A stretch of 64,000 bases of DNA, taken from the NCBI RefSeq assembly GCF_014700075.1, contig NZ_JACXBU010000016.1, forward strand, positions 1 to 64,000, read 5' to 3'. The notes beneath the pieces were generated by a model, which had not been told where the DNA came from, did no database searches, and saw nothing but the letters and a program-made list of their open reading frames with translations. This DNA comes from Pseudomonas sp. JM0905a (lineage in GTDB: Bacteria; Pseudomonadota; Gammaproteobacteria; Pseudomonadales; Pseudomonadaceae). Numbering within the stretch: position 1 is the first letter of the stretch; each line of letters begins with the position of its first letter. Made by a program: the position numbers and the translations under genes. Positions 54,739 to 62,951 of the stretch are shown here, in pieces.

Positions 54739-57700
54739 ATGGCGCGAGTGCGGGCCCTACTGATGTTCTGGCTGGCACTCTGGACCATTCCGGCCGGAGC
54801 CCTGACGCTCACCCCGGACGAACAGGCCTGGCTCGACCAGCATGGCGAACTGCAACTGGGCATAGACACGTCCTGGCCTCCCTTCGAATTCCGGGATGCC
54901 CAAGGTCGCCACCAGGGCCTGGCCGCCGACTATGTCGAGCTGATCCGCCGACGGCTGAACGTGAAGGTAACCCCCATCGAGTCCGCCAATTGGGGGGATG
55001 TACTCAAGCGGGCCCGCGCAGGTGAGCTGGATATCCTGCCCGGCATCATGTCTACCCCTGAACGCCAGCAGTACCTGAACTTCACACGACCCTACCTCGA
55101 TTTCCCCATCGTCATCCTTTCCCGCACCAAGGGCCCCCAGCCGTCGAATATCCAGGACCTCTACGGCCTGCGCGTCGGCATCGTGTCCGACTACGCCCCC
55201 CATGAACTGCTGCGAAACCAGCACCCCGACCTCAGCCTGCAGGGCTATCCCACCGTTGCAGCCGCACTCCAGGCCCTGGCCACCGGCGAGGTGGACGCCT
55301 TCGTCGGCGACCTCGCCTCCAGCGTCTGGAGCCTGCGCCAGCTCAAGCTCAACGGCATCAGCATCAGCGGCGAAACGCCTTATCGCTACCAACTGGCCAT
55401 GGCGACGCCGAAGCTTCACCCGCTGCTGGCCGGCATCCTCGACAGGGTCTTCGCCGAGATCACCCCGGAAGAAACCGCCGCCATCCAGGAGCGCTGGGTG
55501 GGCGATGCCCTCTACCAGCGGACCGACTGGCACCGCATCCTCCTCTATGGACTCCCCGCGCTGTTGCTGGTGGCCGGTGCCCTTACCTTCGTCCTGCGCG
55601 TCAATCGCCGCCTCAGCAACGAAATGGCCGGCCGTGCAGCATTGCAGGACGAACTCCGCAGCAGCGAGCAGCACTACCGCGGCCTGGTGGAAAGCCTGAA
55701 CGCCATCGCCTGGGAAATGCGCGTCGACGACTACTGCTACACCTACGTCTCGCCCCACGCCGAACGCCTGCTGGGCTACCCCTTGAGCGATTGGCTGGAG
55801 CCCGGCTTCTGGCGCCGCGCCCTGCACCCCGACGACGACGCCTGGGCCAACACCTTCTGCGAAACCGAAACCGCTGCGGGCCGTGACCACAGCCTCGACT
55901 ACCGCATGATCGCCGCCGACGGCCGGGTGCTCTGGGTGCGCGACATCATCACCCTCATCCCCCACGGCGAAATCCAGATGATGCGCGGCCTGATGATCGA
56001 CATCACCGAGGCCAAGCAGACCGAGCAGGCCCTGCGCCTGTCCGAGCAGAAGTTCGCCTCGGTATTCCACAACTGCCCCGACATCATCGTCATCGCCCGT
56101 CGCACCGACGGCAGCCTGCTGGCCATCAACCACACCTTCGAGCAGCAGATCGGCCTCAGGGCCAGCGAAGCCCTCGGCCGCACCGCCACCGAACTCGACA
56201 TCTGGGGCATACCCGGCATCGGCCCGAAACTCCTCCAGCGTCTGCAGCAGGGCAACCCGCTGCACAACCTGGAAATGCCCTTCCGCCGCGCCAATGGCGA
56301 AACCTTCATCGGCCTGATCTCCGCCCAGGCCATCGACCTGGACGACACGCCGGCCCTGGTGGTCGTGGTGCGCGACATCACCCAGCTCAAGGAAACCCAG
56401 CGCCTGCTGCAGGTTTCCGAAGAGAAGTTCGCCAGCGCCTTCCACGCCTCCCCCGACGGCCTGCTCATCACCCGCATCAAAGATGGCCTGCTGGTGGAGG
56501 CGAACGACGGATTCAGCCGCATAACCGGCTACAGCCAACAGGAAATCGCTGAACGCTCCACCCTGGACCTCGGCCTCTGGGCCGACCCGACGGAACGCGA
56601 TCGCATGATCCAGCTCATCCGTGAACAGGGCAGCCTGCACAACTTCACCGCCGCCGTGCGCTCCAAGCGCGGCCAGGTGCGCATCTGCGAACTCTCGGCG
56701 CAACCGATTCCCATCGGTGGCGAGCCCTGCATGCTGACCATTGCCCGCGACATCACCGAGCGCCAGCAGATGCAGGAAAAACTGCTGCAAGCGGCCACCG
56801 TCTTCGAAAGCACCGCCGAGGGCGTGATGATCACCGACACCGAACAGCGCATCACCGCGGTCAACCGCGCCTTCAGCGAAATCACCGGCTACAGCGAAGA
56901 AGAAGCCCTCGGCCAATCGCCGCACATGCTCGCCTCCGGTCAGCACGACAGCGCCTTCTACGCCGCCATGTGGCACCAGTTGGATCGTGAAGGGCACTGG
57001 CAAGGCGAGATCTGGAACCGCCGCAAGAACGGCGAGCCCTACCCCGAATGGCTCACCATCAGCGCCGTACGTGATCGCCACCAGCAGGTCACCCACTACG
57101 TCGGCGTGTTCGCCGACATCTCGCCGCTCAAGCACGCCCAGGCGCGGCTCGACTACCAAGCACACCACGACCCGCTCACCGGCCTGCCCAACCGCCTGCT
57201 GTTCGAGAGCCGCCTGCAACTGGCCCTGGTCGAAGCCGCCAACGACGACCTCCACGGCGCCGTTCTTTTCATCGACCTCGACCGCTTCAAGCACATCAAC
57301 GACAGCCTCGGCCACCCGGTGGGTGACCTGCTGCTCAAGGGCATCGCCCATCGCCTGCGCGAGCAGCTGCGCGACATCGACACCGTGGCCCGCCTGGGCG
57401 GCGACGAATTCATCATCCTGCTGCCCGGCCTGCACGGCCCCGATGACGCCCAAGCCGTCGCCCACAAACTGCTGGCCTGCTTCGAAGCGCCACTCCCCGC
57501 CGGCCAGCACGAGTTCTTCATGAGCGCCAGCATCGGCATCAGCCTGTTCCCGGAGCACGGGCTGGACGTCGCCACCCTGGTGAAGAATGCCGACGCCGCC
57601 ATGTACCGGGCCAAGGCCCGTGGCCGCAACCGCATCGAGTTCTACACCCGCGACCTCACCAGCCAGGCCACCGAACGTATGGCGCTGGAAACCGAACTGC

Positions 57701-58476
57701 GCCGTGCCCTGGAGCGCAATGAACTGTCCCTCTCTTATCAGCCCAAGCTCAGCTTGCAGAACCAGGCACTGGTGGGCGCCGAAGCCCTGGTGCGCTGGTA
57801 CCACCCGAAACTCGGCGAGATTCCACCAGAGCGCTTCATCCCGCTCGCAGAAGAAAGCGGCCTCATCCTCCCGCTGGGCGACTGGGTACTGGAGCAATCC
57901 TGCCGACAAATGCAGCGCTGGCAGGAAGCCCACGCGCCGTTCGGCCCACTTTCCGTCAACCTCGCCGGTGCCCAACTGCGCCAACCACAGCTGGTAGAAC
58001 GCCTGCAACGCCTCATCGAAGGCCTTGGCCTGGAACCCCAACGCCTGCAGCTGGAGATCACCGAAAGCTTCATCATGAGCCAGGCTGAAGAAGCCCTCAG
58101 CGTGCTCCACAACCTGAAAACCCTCGGCGTGCAGCTGGCCATCGACGACTTCGGCACCGGCTACTCCTCCCTCAGCTACCTCAAGCGCCTGCCGCTGGAT
58201 GTACTGAAGATCGACAAATCCTTCGTGCGCGGCCTGCCTGACGATCCCAACGACGCCGCCATCAGCCGCGCCATCATCGCCCTCGGCCGCAGCATGCAAC
58301 TCACCGTGATCGCCGAAGGCGTCGAAACCAAGGCCCAGGAATACTTCCTCGCCGCCGAAGGATGCCAACAGATTCAAGGCTTTATCGTCAGTACGCCCCT
58401 GCCAACGGAGGCTTTCGAACGCAAATTCCTGAGCCCCCTCCCCACGATTGGCACCCAGCAAAGGGCGCCTGTATAA
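54739..58476 (+). CDS. rmcA: Redox-linked c-di-GMP phosphodiesterase/cyclase RmcA
   Basis: Large membrane-bound c-di-GMP enzyme of 1245 residues, the same length as P. aeruginosa RmcA, which tunes biofilm structure to redox state. It has a signal peptide, a periplasmic SBP_bac_3 domain (about 25-245), a membrane helix (about 268-290), four PAS domains (about 300-800), a GGDEF domain with intact GGDEF (887-891) and an EAL domain with intact EAL (1015-1017). I chose the ATG at 54739 because GAGG lies 6 bp upstream; the ATG at 54727 directly abuts AAGGA. The tRNA promoter overlaps its stop codon. Confidence 0.94.
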   Translation: MARVRALLMFWLALWTIPAGALTLTPDEQAWLDQHGELQLGIDTSWPPFEFRDAQGRHQGLAADYVELIRRRLNVKVTPIESANWGDVLKRARAGELDILPGIMSTPERQQYLNFTRPYLDFPIVILSRTKGPQPSNIQDLYGLRVGIVSDYAPHELLRNQHPDLSLQGYPTVAAALQALATGEVDAFVGDLASSVWSLRQLKLNGISISGETPYRYQLAMATPKLHPLLAGILDRVFAEITPEETAAIQERWVGDALYQRTDWHRILLYGLPALLLVAGALTFVLRVNRRLSNEMAGRAALQDELRSSEQHYRGLVESLNAIAWEMRVDDYCYTYVSPHAERLLGYPLSDWLEPGFWRRALHPDDDAWANTFCETETAAGRDHSLDYRMIAADGRVLWVRDIITLIPHGEIQMMRGLMIDITEAKQTEQALRLSEQKFASVFHNCPDIIVIARRTDGSLLAINHTFEQQIGLRASEALGRTATELDIWGIPGIGPKLLQRLQQGNPLHNLEMPFRRANGETFIGLISAQAIDLDDTPALVVVVRDITQLKETQRLLQVSEEKFASAFHASPDGLLITRIKDGLLVEANDGFSRITGYSQQEIAERSTLDLGLWADPTERDRMIQLIREQGSLHNFTAAVRSKRGQVRICELSAQPIPIGGEPCMLTIARDITERQQMQEKLLQAATVFESTAEGVMITDTEQRITAVNRAFSEITGYSEEEALGQSPHMLASGQHDSAFYAAMWHQLDREGHWQGEIWNRRKNGEPYPEWLTISAVRDRHQQVTHYVGVFADISPLKHAQARLDYQAHHDPLTGLPNRLLFESRLQLALVEAANDDLHGAVLFIDLDRFKHINDSLGHPVGDLLLKGIAHRLREQLRDIDTVARLGGDEFIILLPGLHGPDDAQAVAHKLLACFEAPLPAGQHEFFMSASIGISLFPEHGLDVATLVKNADAAMYRAKARGRNRIEFYTRDLTSQATERMALETELRRALERNELSLSYQPKLSLQNQALVGAEALVRWYHPKLGEIPPERFIPLAEESGLILPLGDWVLEQSCRQMQRWQEAHAPFGPLSVNLAGAQLRQPQLVERLQRLIEGLGLEPQRLQLEITESFIMSQAEEALSVLHNLKTLGVQLAIDDFGTGYSSLSYLKRLPLDVLKIDKSFVRGLPDDPNDAAISRAIIALGRSMQLTVIAEGVETKAQEYFLAAEGCQQIQGFIVSTPLPTEAFERKFLSPLPTIGTQQRAPV

Positions 58477-58477
58477 T
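58448..58477 (+). promoter_or_regulatory. tRNA promoter inside the rmcA 3' end
   Basis: TTGGCA (58448-58453), an 18-bp spacer and a perfect TATAAT (58472-58477). The -10 contains the rmcA stop codon TAA. It lies 14 bp before the tRNA. Confidence 0.65.
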
Positions 58478-58491
58478 CCGCCGGCCTTCTG

Positions 58492-58568
58492 GGGCCTATA
58501 GCTCAGTCGGTTAGAGCAGAGGACTCATAATCCTTTGGTCCACGGTTCGAGTCCGTGTGGGCCCACCA
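58492..58568 (+). tRNA. tRNA with CAU anticodon (Met-type or Ile2)
   Basis: A complete 77-nt cloverleaf with encoded CCA. The anticodon loop is CTCATAA, D-arm GCTC/GAGC, T-arm CACGG/CCGTG, acceptor GGGCCTA/TGGGCCC. CAU tRNAs are usually labelled Met. Here the acceptor has C4-G69 and C5-G68, pairs favoured by the lysidine synthase TilS, so it is more likely tRNA-Ile2 reading AUA after modification. The 3' half probably serves as the integration site of the element to its right. Confidence 0.93.
58527..58568 (+). other. Probable attachment site (attL) in the tRNA 3' half
   Basis: A tyrosine integrase gene and foreign-looking DNA follow directly. Integrases of this type commonly use the anticodon loop to 3' end of a tRNA gene, leaving a direct repeat at the far end. 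The far end is outside the window, so the repeat cannot be checked and the exact limits are a guess. Confidence 0.4.
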
Positions 58569-58573
58569 CCTTC

Positions 58574-58596
58574 AAAGCCGCGTCCTGCGCGGCTTT
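58574..58596 (+). terminator. tRNA terminator
   Basis: AAAGCCGCG (58574-58582) pairs perfectly with CGCGGCTTT (58588-58596) around TCCTG, followed by GTGCTTTC. It begins 6 bp after the tRNA CCA end. Confidence 0.75.
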
Positions 58597-58669
58597 GTGC
58601 TTTCTACGGTCGTGGCACCCGGATCAGTCCTTTGGTCCAAAGGTACGAAAACGGTACAGCGCTGGCACG

Positions 58670-58860
58670 CCAGCCTACCTTTGGAGTCCTCTCAGATGAC
58701 CACGAACGTCAAAACACTCTCCTGTATTGGGAATGCCCTTCTCAGTGAAGCTGGCTGCCCGACTTCCCCCAAGACCTTCCCAACCAAGGGCAAAGCCGAG
58801 AACCAGGCATACCAAGCCGAAGGCTGTATCGCATGGAGCATCTTCATCCAGCCCAGCCAT
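58670..58860 (+). pseudogene. Decayed copy of the integrase 5' end
   Basis: About 355 bp upstream of the intact integrase start, the same leader (CCAGCCTA.CTTTGGAG) and a related reading frame recur. From ATG 58696 it reads MTTNVKT, then GCPTSPKTFPTK and later IFIQPS, matching MATIVKT, GWPTNAKTFRTK and VYIQRS of the intact integrase. It has lost similarity by about 58860 and stays open only to 58956. It looks like the remnant of an earlier related integrase or a partial duplication. I see no other gene in 58571-59050. Confidence 0.7.
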
Positions 58861-59050
58861 ATTGACTCACCCTGGTTGGGATTTATTCCAAGGCGTCCAT
58901 CCGATCCCCTCAGGATCGGAGGAGCCTCATTAGGGGCACTCCCTCTCCACTGTTAGGAAACACAGCACTGAACCACGGTTGATGGAAACGTCGACTCCAC
59001 CGCTATTCAGCGCAGTTGCTAAACCAGCCTAACTTTGGAGCTCCAACCTG

Positions 59051-60112
59051 ATGGCCACAATCGTCAAGACCACTGCCGGCACTTGGAAAGCGGTTATCCG
59101 CAAAACCGGCTGGCCAACGAACGCCAAAACCTTCCGAACCAAACGCGACGCCGAGGATTGGGCTCGTCGCACAGAAGACGAGATGGTACGTGGCGTCTAC
59201 ATACAACGCAGCGGTTCCGAGCGCATGACGCTTGAGAAAGCTCTGGGCCGCTATCTTCGTGAGGTCACGCCTACGAAGAAACCCACCACGCAGAAGGCCG
59301 AGGCCACCAAGGCGCAACAACTAATTCAACATTTGGGGAAGTACTCCCTCGCAGCCCTCTCTGCAGACATCATTGCCGACTACCGCGACACTCGGCTTGC
59401 CTCCCTTACCAAGCGCAAACGCCCAACCAGCAATAACACCGTCAGACTTGAACTGGCTCTGCTCAGCCACCTCTTCACAGTAGCGATCCAAGAATGGGGG
59501 CTTGGCCTGACATTCAATCCAGTGCTGAACATTCGCAAACCGAGTCCAGGCGAAGGTAGGGACAGGCGTTTGTCCCAGGATGAGGAACGACGCCTTCTGA
59601 CTGCGGTGAATAATCACAGCAACCCTATGCTGGGCTGGATCGTTTGCATCGCACTGGAAACCGGCATGCGTTCATCAGAAATCACCGGGCTGCTTTGCCA
59701 CCAGGTCGATCTGAAAAAGCGCGTTGCGCGCCTTTCCGATACCAAAAACAACAGCGCACGCACAGTGCCACTGACCAAGCTCGCCACTGAAGCCTTCAGG
59801 CTGGCCCTAGAAAATCCTCTGCGCCCAGCGGACTGTAACCTGGTGTTCTTCGGCGAGCCTGGCAAGGACCATAAACGACGTCCTTATGCTTTCACAAAGA
59901 CGTGGGGCCTGATCAAACAGCGTCTCGGTCTAGCAGACCTACGCTTTCACGATCTGCGCCATGAGGCCGTTAGTCGCCTTGTTGAAGGGGGGCTATCTGA
60001 CCAGGAGGTCTCAGCTATCTCCGGCCATAGGTCCATGCAAATGGTCCGTCGTTACACGCATCTTCGAGCGGAGGATCTTGTTTCTAAGCTGGATCGCATC
60101 CAGCAGAACTAG
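59051..60112 (+). CDS. Tyrosine-type site-specific integrase
   Basis: Phage/island integrase of 353 residues. It has an N-terminal arm-binding segment (about 1-60), a core-binding SAM-like domain (about 65-160) and a C-terminal catalytic domain with the full set R207, H300, R303, H326 and nucleophile Y335. It lies 480 bp downstream of the tRNA and in the same direction, as in many tRNA-integrating elements. With a replication initiator and iterons next to it, it probably mobilises an integrated plasmid-like element. No excisionase is certain nearby. Confidence 0.94.
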   Translation: MATIVKTTAGTWKAVIRKTGWPTNAKTFRTKRDAEDWARRTEDEMVRGVYIQRSGSERMTLEKALGRYLREVTPTKKPTTQKAEATKAQQLIQHLGKYSLAALSADIIADYRDTRLASLTKRKRPTSNNTVRLELALLSHLFTVAIQEWGLGLTFNPVLNIRKPSPGEGRDRRLSQDEERRLLTAVNNHSNPMLGWIVCIALETGMRSSEITGLLCHQVDLKKRVARLSDTKNNSARTVPLTKLATEAFRLALENPLRPADCNLVFFGEPGKDHKRRPYAFTKTWGLIKQRLGLADLRFHDLRHEAVSRLVEGGLSDQEVSAISGHRSMQMVRRYTHLRAEDLVSKLDRIQQN

Positions 60113-60210
60113 TTGCCTGGATTTCCGGTTTAGCATGCGAAAGTAGTCGAAATTTCCCCTAGAGGCACCCACCTTTAGGGGGCTCGCTGCCTGCCAATGC
60201 TCCAAGGGTT

Positions 60211-60256
60211 GTGCCCCTTTCCTCACTACGCCAGCCTGCCCTCAGAAAAGGGGCAC
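60211..60256. promoter_or_regulatory. Inverted repeat upstream of the small DNA-binding ORF
   Basis: GTGCCCCTTT (60211-60220) and AAAGGGGCAC (60247-60256) are perfect 10-bp arms 26 bp apart, 44 bp before the small ORF. The core AGGGGCAC also occurs at 58930-58942 and, inverted, at 61639-61651. It could be an operator or a recombination-directionality site. Confidence 0.45.
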
Positions 60257-60299
60257 TGCATTTCCACTATTTGGGTATCAAGAAAAACGGAGATACCCC

Positions 60300-60506
60300 A
60301 TGTCCCTCGAGGAGCAGCTCATTTCTCGCTTCGGTCCGCTTCTGTCCATGGAGCAGTTGGCCGAACTGTTGCACCGCCCCACCAAAAGCCTATCTGTTGC
60401 CCTTAGCCGCCCCGGCCCTCTATCTGACCAACTCAACATTGCGCGAGTGAAAATTGGCCGGAAAGTCTACTTCCGGGCAACCGATTTGGCTGCGGCGCTT
60501 TCGTAA
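60300..60506 (+). CDS. Small putative DNA-binding protein next to rep
   Basis: A 68-residue protein with GGAG 7 bp before its ATG. The segment MEQLAELLHRPTKSLSVALS (residues 17-36) looks like a helix-turn-helix, and the later IGRKVYFRATDLAAAL resembles the wing of excisionase/AlpA-type proteins. Its stop is 1 bp before the GTG start proposed for rep, so the two are probably translationally coupled. It could be an excisionase or a regulator of rep; sequence alone cannot decide. Confidence 0.65.
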   Translation: MSLEEQLISRFGPLLSMEQLAELLHRPTKSLSVALSRPGPLSDQLNIARVKIGRKVYFRATDLAAALS

Positions 60507-60507
60507 C

Positions 60508-61464
60508 GTGCCTGTGAAAGTAGATCAGGCGCTAGCACGCCTGGAAGAAAGCCGCCTACGACGTGGAAAAGTCGTTCCGCATGTTAAGGATCGGCTCACC
60601 ACCCAAGCGCCGATCGAAGCTCCTTTGGGGGCGATTGAGAAGAACTGTGAGAATCGCGAATTTTTCCTCGCAGATATGTTCGACCTTCCACTCAAATGTG
60701 ACGGTCACAGCCTTCAGGCGCCGATCTTCTCGCTTTCAACCAAGCCGGATAGAAACGTTTGGGAATGGCGGAGCAAGGACGAAAAATCGTACATCAAAGT
60801 GGTTCCATCAGTTCTAGGACGGGCTACACAGCACGATAAAGACATCTTGATTTTTGTGATCAGCCAGCTCGTAGAAGGGCGCAATCGAGGCAGGGCGGAC
60901 GCAAGAAATCGTACCGTCAGATTCAGAGCATATGACCTCCTTGTGACCACAAACCGCCAAATTAGCGGGGATGGCTATAGACGCTTGAGAGAGGCGCTGG
61001 AACGGCTTAGCTGCACGAAAATCATGACCAATATTCAATCAGGTGGTCAGCGATTCAGAGAGGGGTTCGGGCTCATAGATCGATGGCGAATTGTGGAGCA
61101 ATCCGCTAATGACACCCGAATGGTCGCAATCGAAATCACTTTATCCGAATGGCTATTCAGCGCAGTTCACTCGCTAGAAGTGTTGACCCTTGATCCAGCC
61201 TATTTCGAGCTTCGATCTCCCCTGACCCGAAGGCTCTACGAGATTGCACGTAAACATTGCGGATACAAGGGGCAATGGAACATTGGCCTTGAGCTGCTAA
61301 GGGGGAGGGCCGGCAGTCACTCTCAATTACGAGATTTCCGGCGCCAGCTACGTGCCATCCAAGCAGAAAATGGCCTTCCTGGGTACCGATTGGAGTTGGG
61401 CGAAAAGGACAAGGTGACCTTCTTCAACCTCAGCAAAAACAGGCTAGGTCATGAGGCTCCATAG
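60508..61464 (+). CDS. Plasmid-type replication initiator protein (RepA, RPA family)
   Basis: Probable origin-binding initiator, 318 residues from the GTG at 60508. The central part (FSLSTKPDRNVWEW to RRLREALERLSCTKI) matches the RPA-type RepA proteins of broad-range plasmids, followed by a winged-helix-like C-terminal half with RLYEIARKHCGYKG. The frame opens earlier at a TTG inside the small ORF, but coupling to that ORF's stop makes 60508 or 60514 likelier. Four direct iterons begin 34 bp after its stop. Confidence 0.82.
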   Translation: MPVKVDQALARLEESRLRRGKVVPHVKDRLTTQAPIEAPLGAIEKNCENREFFLADMFDLPLKCDGHSLQAPIFSLSTKPDRNVWEWRSKDEKSYIKVVPSVLGRATQHDKDILIFVISQLVEGRNRGRADARNRTVRFRAYDLLVTTNRQISGDGYRRLREALERLSCTKIMTNIQSGGQRFREGFGLIDRWRIVEQSANDTRMVAIEITLSEWLFSAVHSLEVLTLDPAYFELRSPLTRRLYEIARKHCGYKGQWNIGLELLRGRAGSHSQLRDFRRQLRAIQAENGLPGYRLELGEKDKVTFFNLSKNRLGHEAP

Positions 61465-61485
61465 CACCGAGCAGATGGAACAGGC

Positions 61486-61494
61486 TGTGGATAG
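61486..61494 (-). promoter_or_regulatory. DnaA-box-like site at the iteron origin
   Basis: On the minus strand CTATCCACA matches the DnaA consensus TTATCCACA at 8 of 9 positions. It lies 22 bp after the rep stop and 3 bp before the first iteron, the usual place in iteron plasmid origins. Confidence 0.5.
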
Positions 61495-61497
61495 TAT

Positions 61498-61592
61498 CGT
61501 CGTTTCACACGCACTCGCCTCGTCGTTTCACACGCGAGATCTTGTGAAAAGACACGTCGTTTCACCCGCGACTGCTTCGTCGTTTCACACGC
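61498..61592 (+). repeat. Iteron array (four direct repeats), probable replication origin
   Basis: CGTCGTTTCACACGC occurs at 61498-61512, 61521-61535 and 61578-61592, and with one change (CACCCGC) at 61555-61569. Starts are 23, 34 and 23 bp apart, so the repeats form two pairs. Between the pairs, 61541-61553 holds a degenerate copy in inverted orientation. Iterons beside a rep gene are the hallmark of theta-replicating plasmids. Copy number control by RepA binding is the expected role. Confidence 0.82.
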
Positions 61593-61649
61593 ATTGAGCT
61601 TTGCGGAAGCCCCAATTTCATTGGGCTCAAGCGGTTCCGGAGTGCCCCT

Positions 61650-61688
61650 AACGCGCGCGCGCGTTTCTTAACAATTAAAGATCTTTAA
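61650..61688. other. Alternating CG tract and AT-rich palindrome at the origin
   Basis: An alternating CG run (about 61652-61662) is followed by AT-rich sequence containing the perfect palindrome TTAAAGATCTTTAA (61675-61688). An AT-rich segment near iterons is the usual DNA-unwinding element. The 61465-61910 stretch holds this origin and no gene I can support. Confidence 0.5.
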
Positions 61689-61910
61689 CGCCAAAAGAGG
61701 TGATGAAGCGTCTCAGCAGCGCTGGAAACTGAGCAGCAGGTCGATACCTATACTGGTTGAGGAGCGAAGAGATTTACGAACGGTCGCGGATGTGGTGGCG
61801 TTTTGCTTGCCTGTAGGAGGCCTAGATCGTAGGCTTTGCCTCCAGATCAGGCGGCCGTAGGTCGCCAAACGCCTCAGAACCACGGAATTCAGCAGGGAGT
61901 TTTTCTAGCG

Positions 61911-62951
61911 ATGGAAATCAGAGAGTCGATAATTCACGGGGTTTTGAAGGCTAAAGAAACAAATGGGGCGGACTCTATTACCATGCGCCGCCGGCCTGTT
62001 GTTTTGCCACTGGATGATCGACTCAACACGTTGTGTACAGATGTTCTGGCTCTCTACACAAAGCTGAGCAATGGTTATGGGACTTTTGGACAGGGCGCCG
62101 CTCATCCATTCCCAAACATCATGCAGGACTATTCCAACGCAGACTCTGACATTATTGCATTCAGCAATACATCCTGCGATCTCATTGCCGACCGGATGAA
62201 AGACCAGTTCATGGCCACTACGAGCTGGCCTCTATTTGTCCGATACACGAACCAAGGACGAGACTGGCTTCTGATTGCAATGCTTAAGCTCAAAGAGGGC
62301 GTGGGCATTGATGAGGAAACCCTTGATCTAAATAACTCCCTCTCGTTCGATATCAGCCACCTGCATGAAGCCGCACGTGTTGATATCGAAAAATGGCAAA
62401 ACAACCAGCAACCTTACTTATCATTTATAAAGCGCAGGGCCGGCGAGTCTGAGATTACTCAATATTTCAGAGCTGCCATATCTTGCACAGAATATACTGA
62501 CGCAAAGCACAACACAGAAATCGCCGTAAAAGCCATGGAAGATTACTGCATTGCTCAGGGATGGGATGCGGATCGCTGCCAGCTGACTCGAGACAGACTT
62601 TACAACTTCTGCAATGAGCGAAAACAAGAAGAAGCCCCCGTAAATCTTACGGCCCTTTCCGCACACATAAACGAACAAGACCCAGAAAGCTTTGTGCAAT
62701 ACGTCAGAGAGAATAATTACGAAGTAAGTGAGATATTTTCTCCAAACCCTGCAACTTACAAGAAGCTCATGCGGGTAAGCCGTCGCTTTGGTTCCATTAG
62801 CGTAAGCTTTGATGTGAACGACCTGCGCACTGAAACCGTTTATTACGACCCAGACGCCGACTCCATCATAATTAAACGCCCTCCAGCAGAGCTTGTCAGG
62901 GATATGAAGAAGGCTCTTGGGGAATTAGATGATGCCGAAGAGCAGGCTTGA
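61911..62951 (+). CDS. Nucleoid-associated protein, NdpA/YejK family
   Basis: Probable DNA-binding protein of 346 residues, the usual length of the 37-kDa nucleoid-associated family. Family-typical segments are the N-terminal IIHGVLKAKE, LALYTKLSNGYGTFG, the long LLIAMLKLKEGVGIDEETLDL, DISHLHEAARVD and QPYLSFIKRRAG. The ATG at 61911 has GGAG 11 bp upstream; the earlier start at 61836 adds unrelated residues. It overlaps the next gene by 20 bp, and its composition is more AT-rich than the chromosome. As cargo of a mobile element beside a membrane protein gene it may silence, protect or sense foreign DNA, but no activity is known here. Confidence 0.85.
   Translation: MEIRESIIHGVLKAKETNGADSITMRRRPVVLPLDDRLNTLCTDVLALYTKLSNGYGTFGQGAAHPFPNIMQDYSNADSDIIAFSNTSCDLIADRMKDQFMATTSWPLFVRYTNQGRDWLLIAMLKLKEGVGIDEETLDLNNSLSFDISHLHEAARVDIEKWQNNQQPYLSFIKRRAGESEITQYFRAAISCTEYTDAKHNTEIAVKAMEDYCIAQGWDADRCQLTRDRLYNFCNERKQEEAPVNLTALSAHINEQDPESFVQYVRENNYEVSEIFSPNPATYKKLMRVSRRFGSISVSFDVNDLRTETVYYDPDADSIIIKRPPAELVRDMKKALGELDDAEEQA

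Noticed and set aside
54757-58461. A 1234-codon open frame on the minus strand opposite rmcA
   Set aside because: It mirrors the GC-rich codon pattern of rmcA, has no recognisable domain and no ribosome binding site. rmcA on the plus strand has complete GGDEF and EAL motifs.
58555-58956. Open frame starting inside the tRNA, read as an intact gene
   Set aside because: It begins within the tRNA 3' end and contains the degenerate integrase copy; no ribosome binding site or intact domain is seen.
61498-61592. Possible CRISPR-like array
   Set aside because: Repeats are only 15 bp with 8 to 19 bp between them and no cas genes; the position beside rep fits iterons.
61836-61910. Longer N-terminus for the NdpA-type protein
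   Set aside because: The extra 25 residues do not resemble the family, which begins at the MEIRESIIHG methionine.
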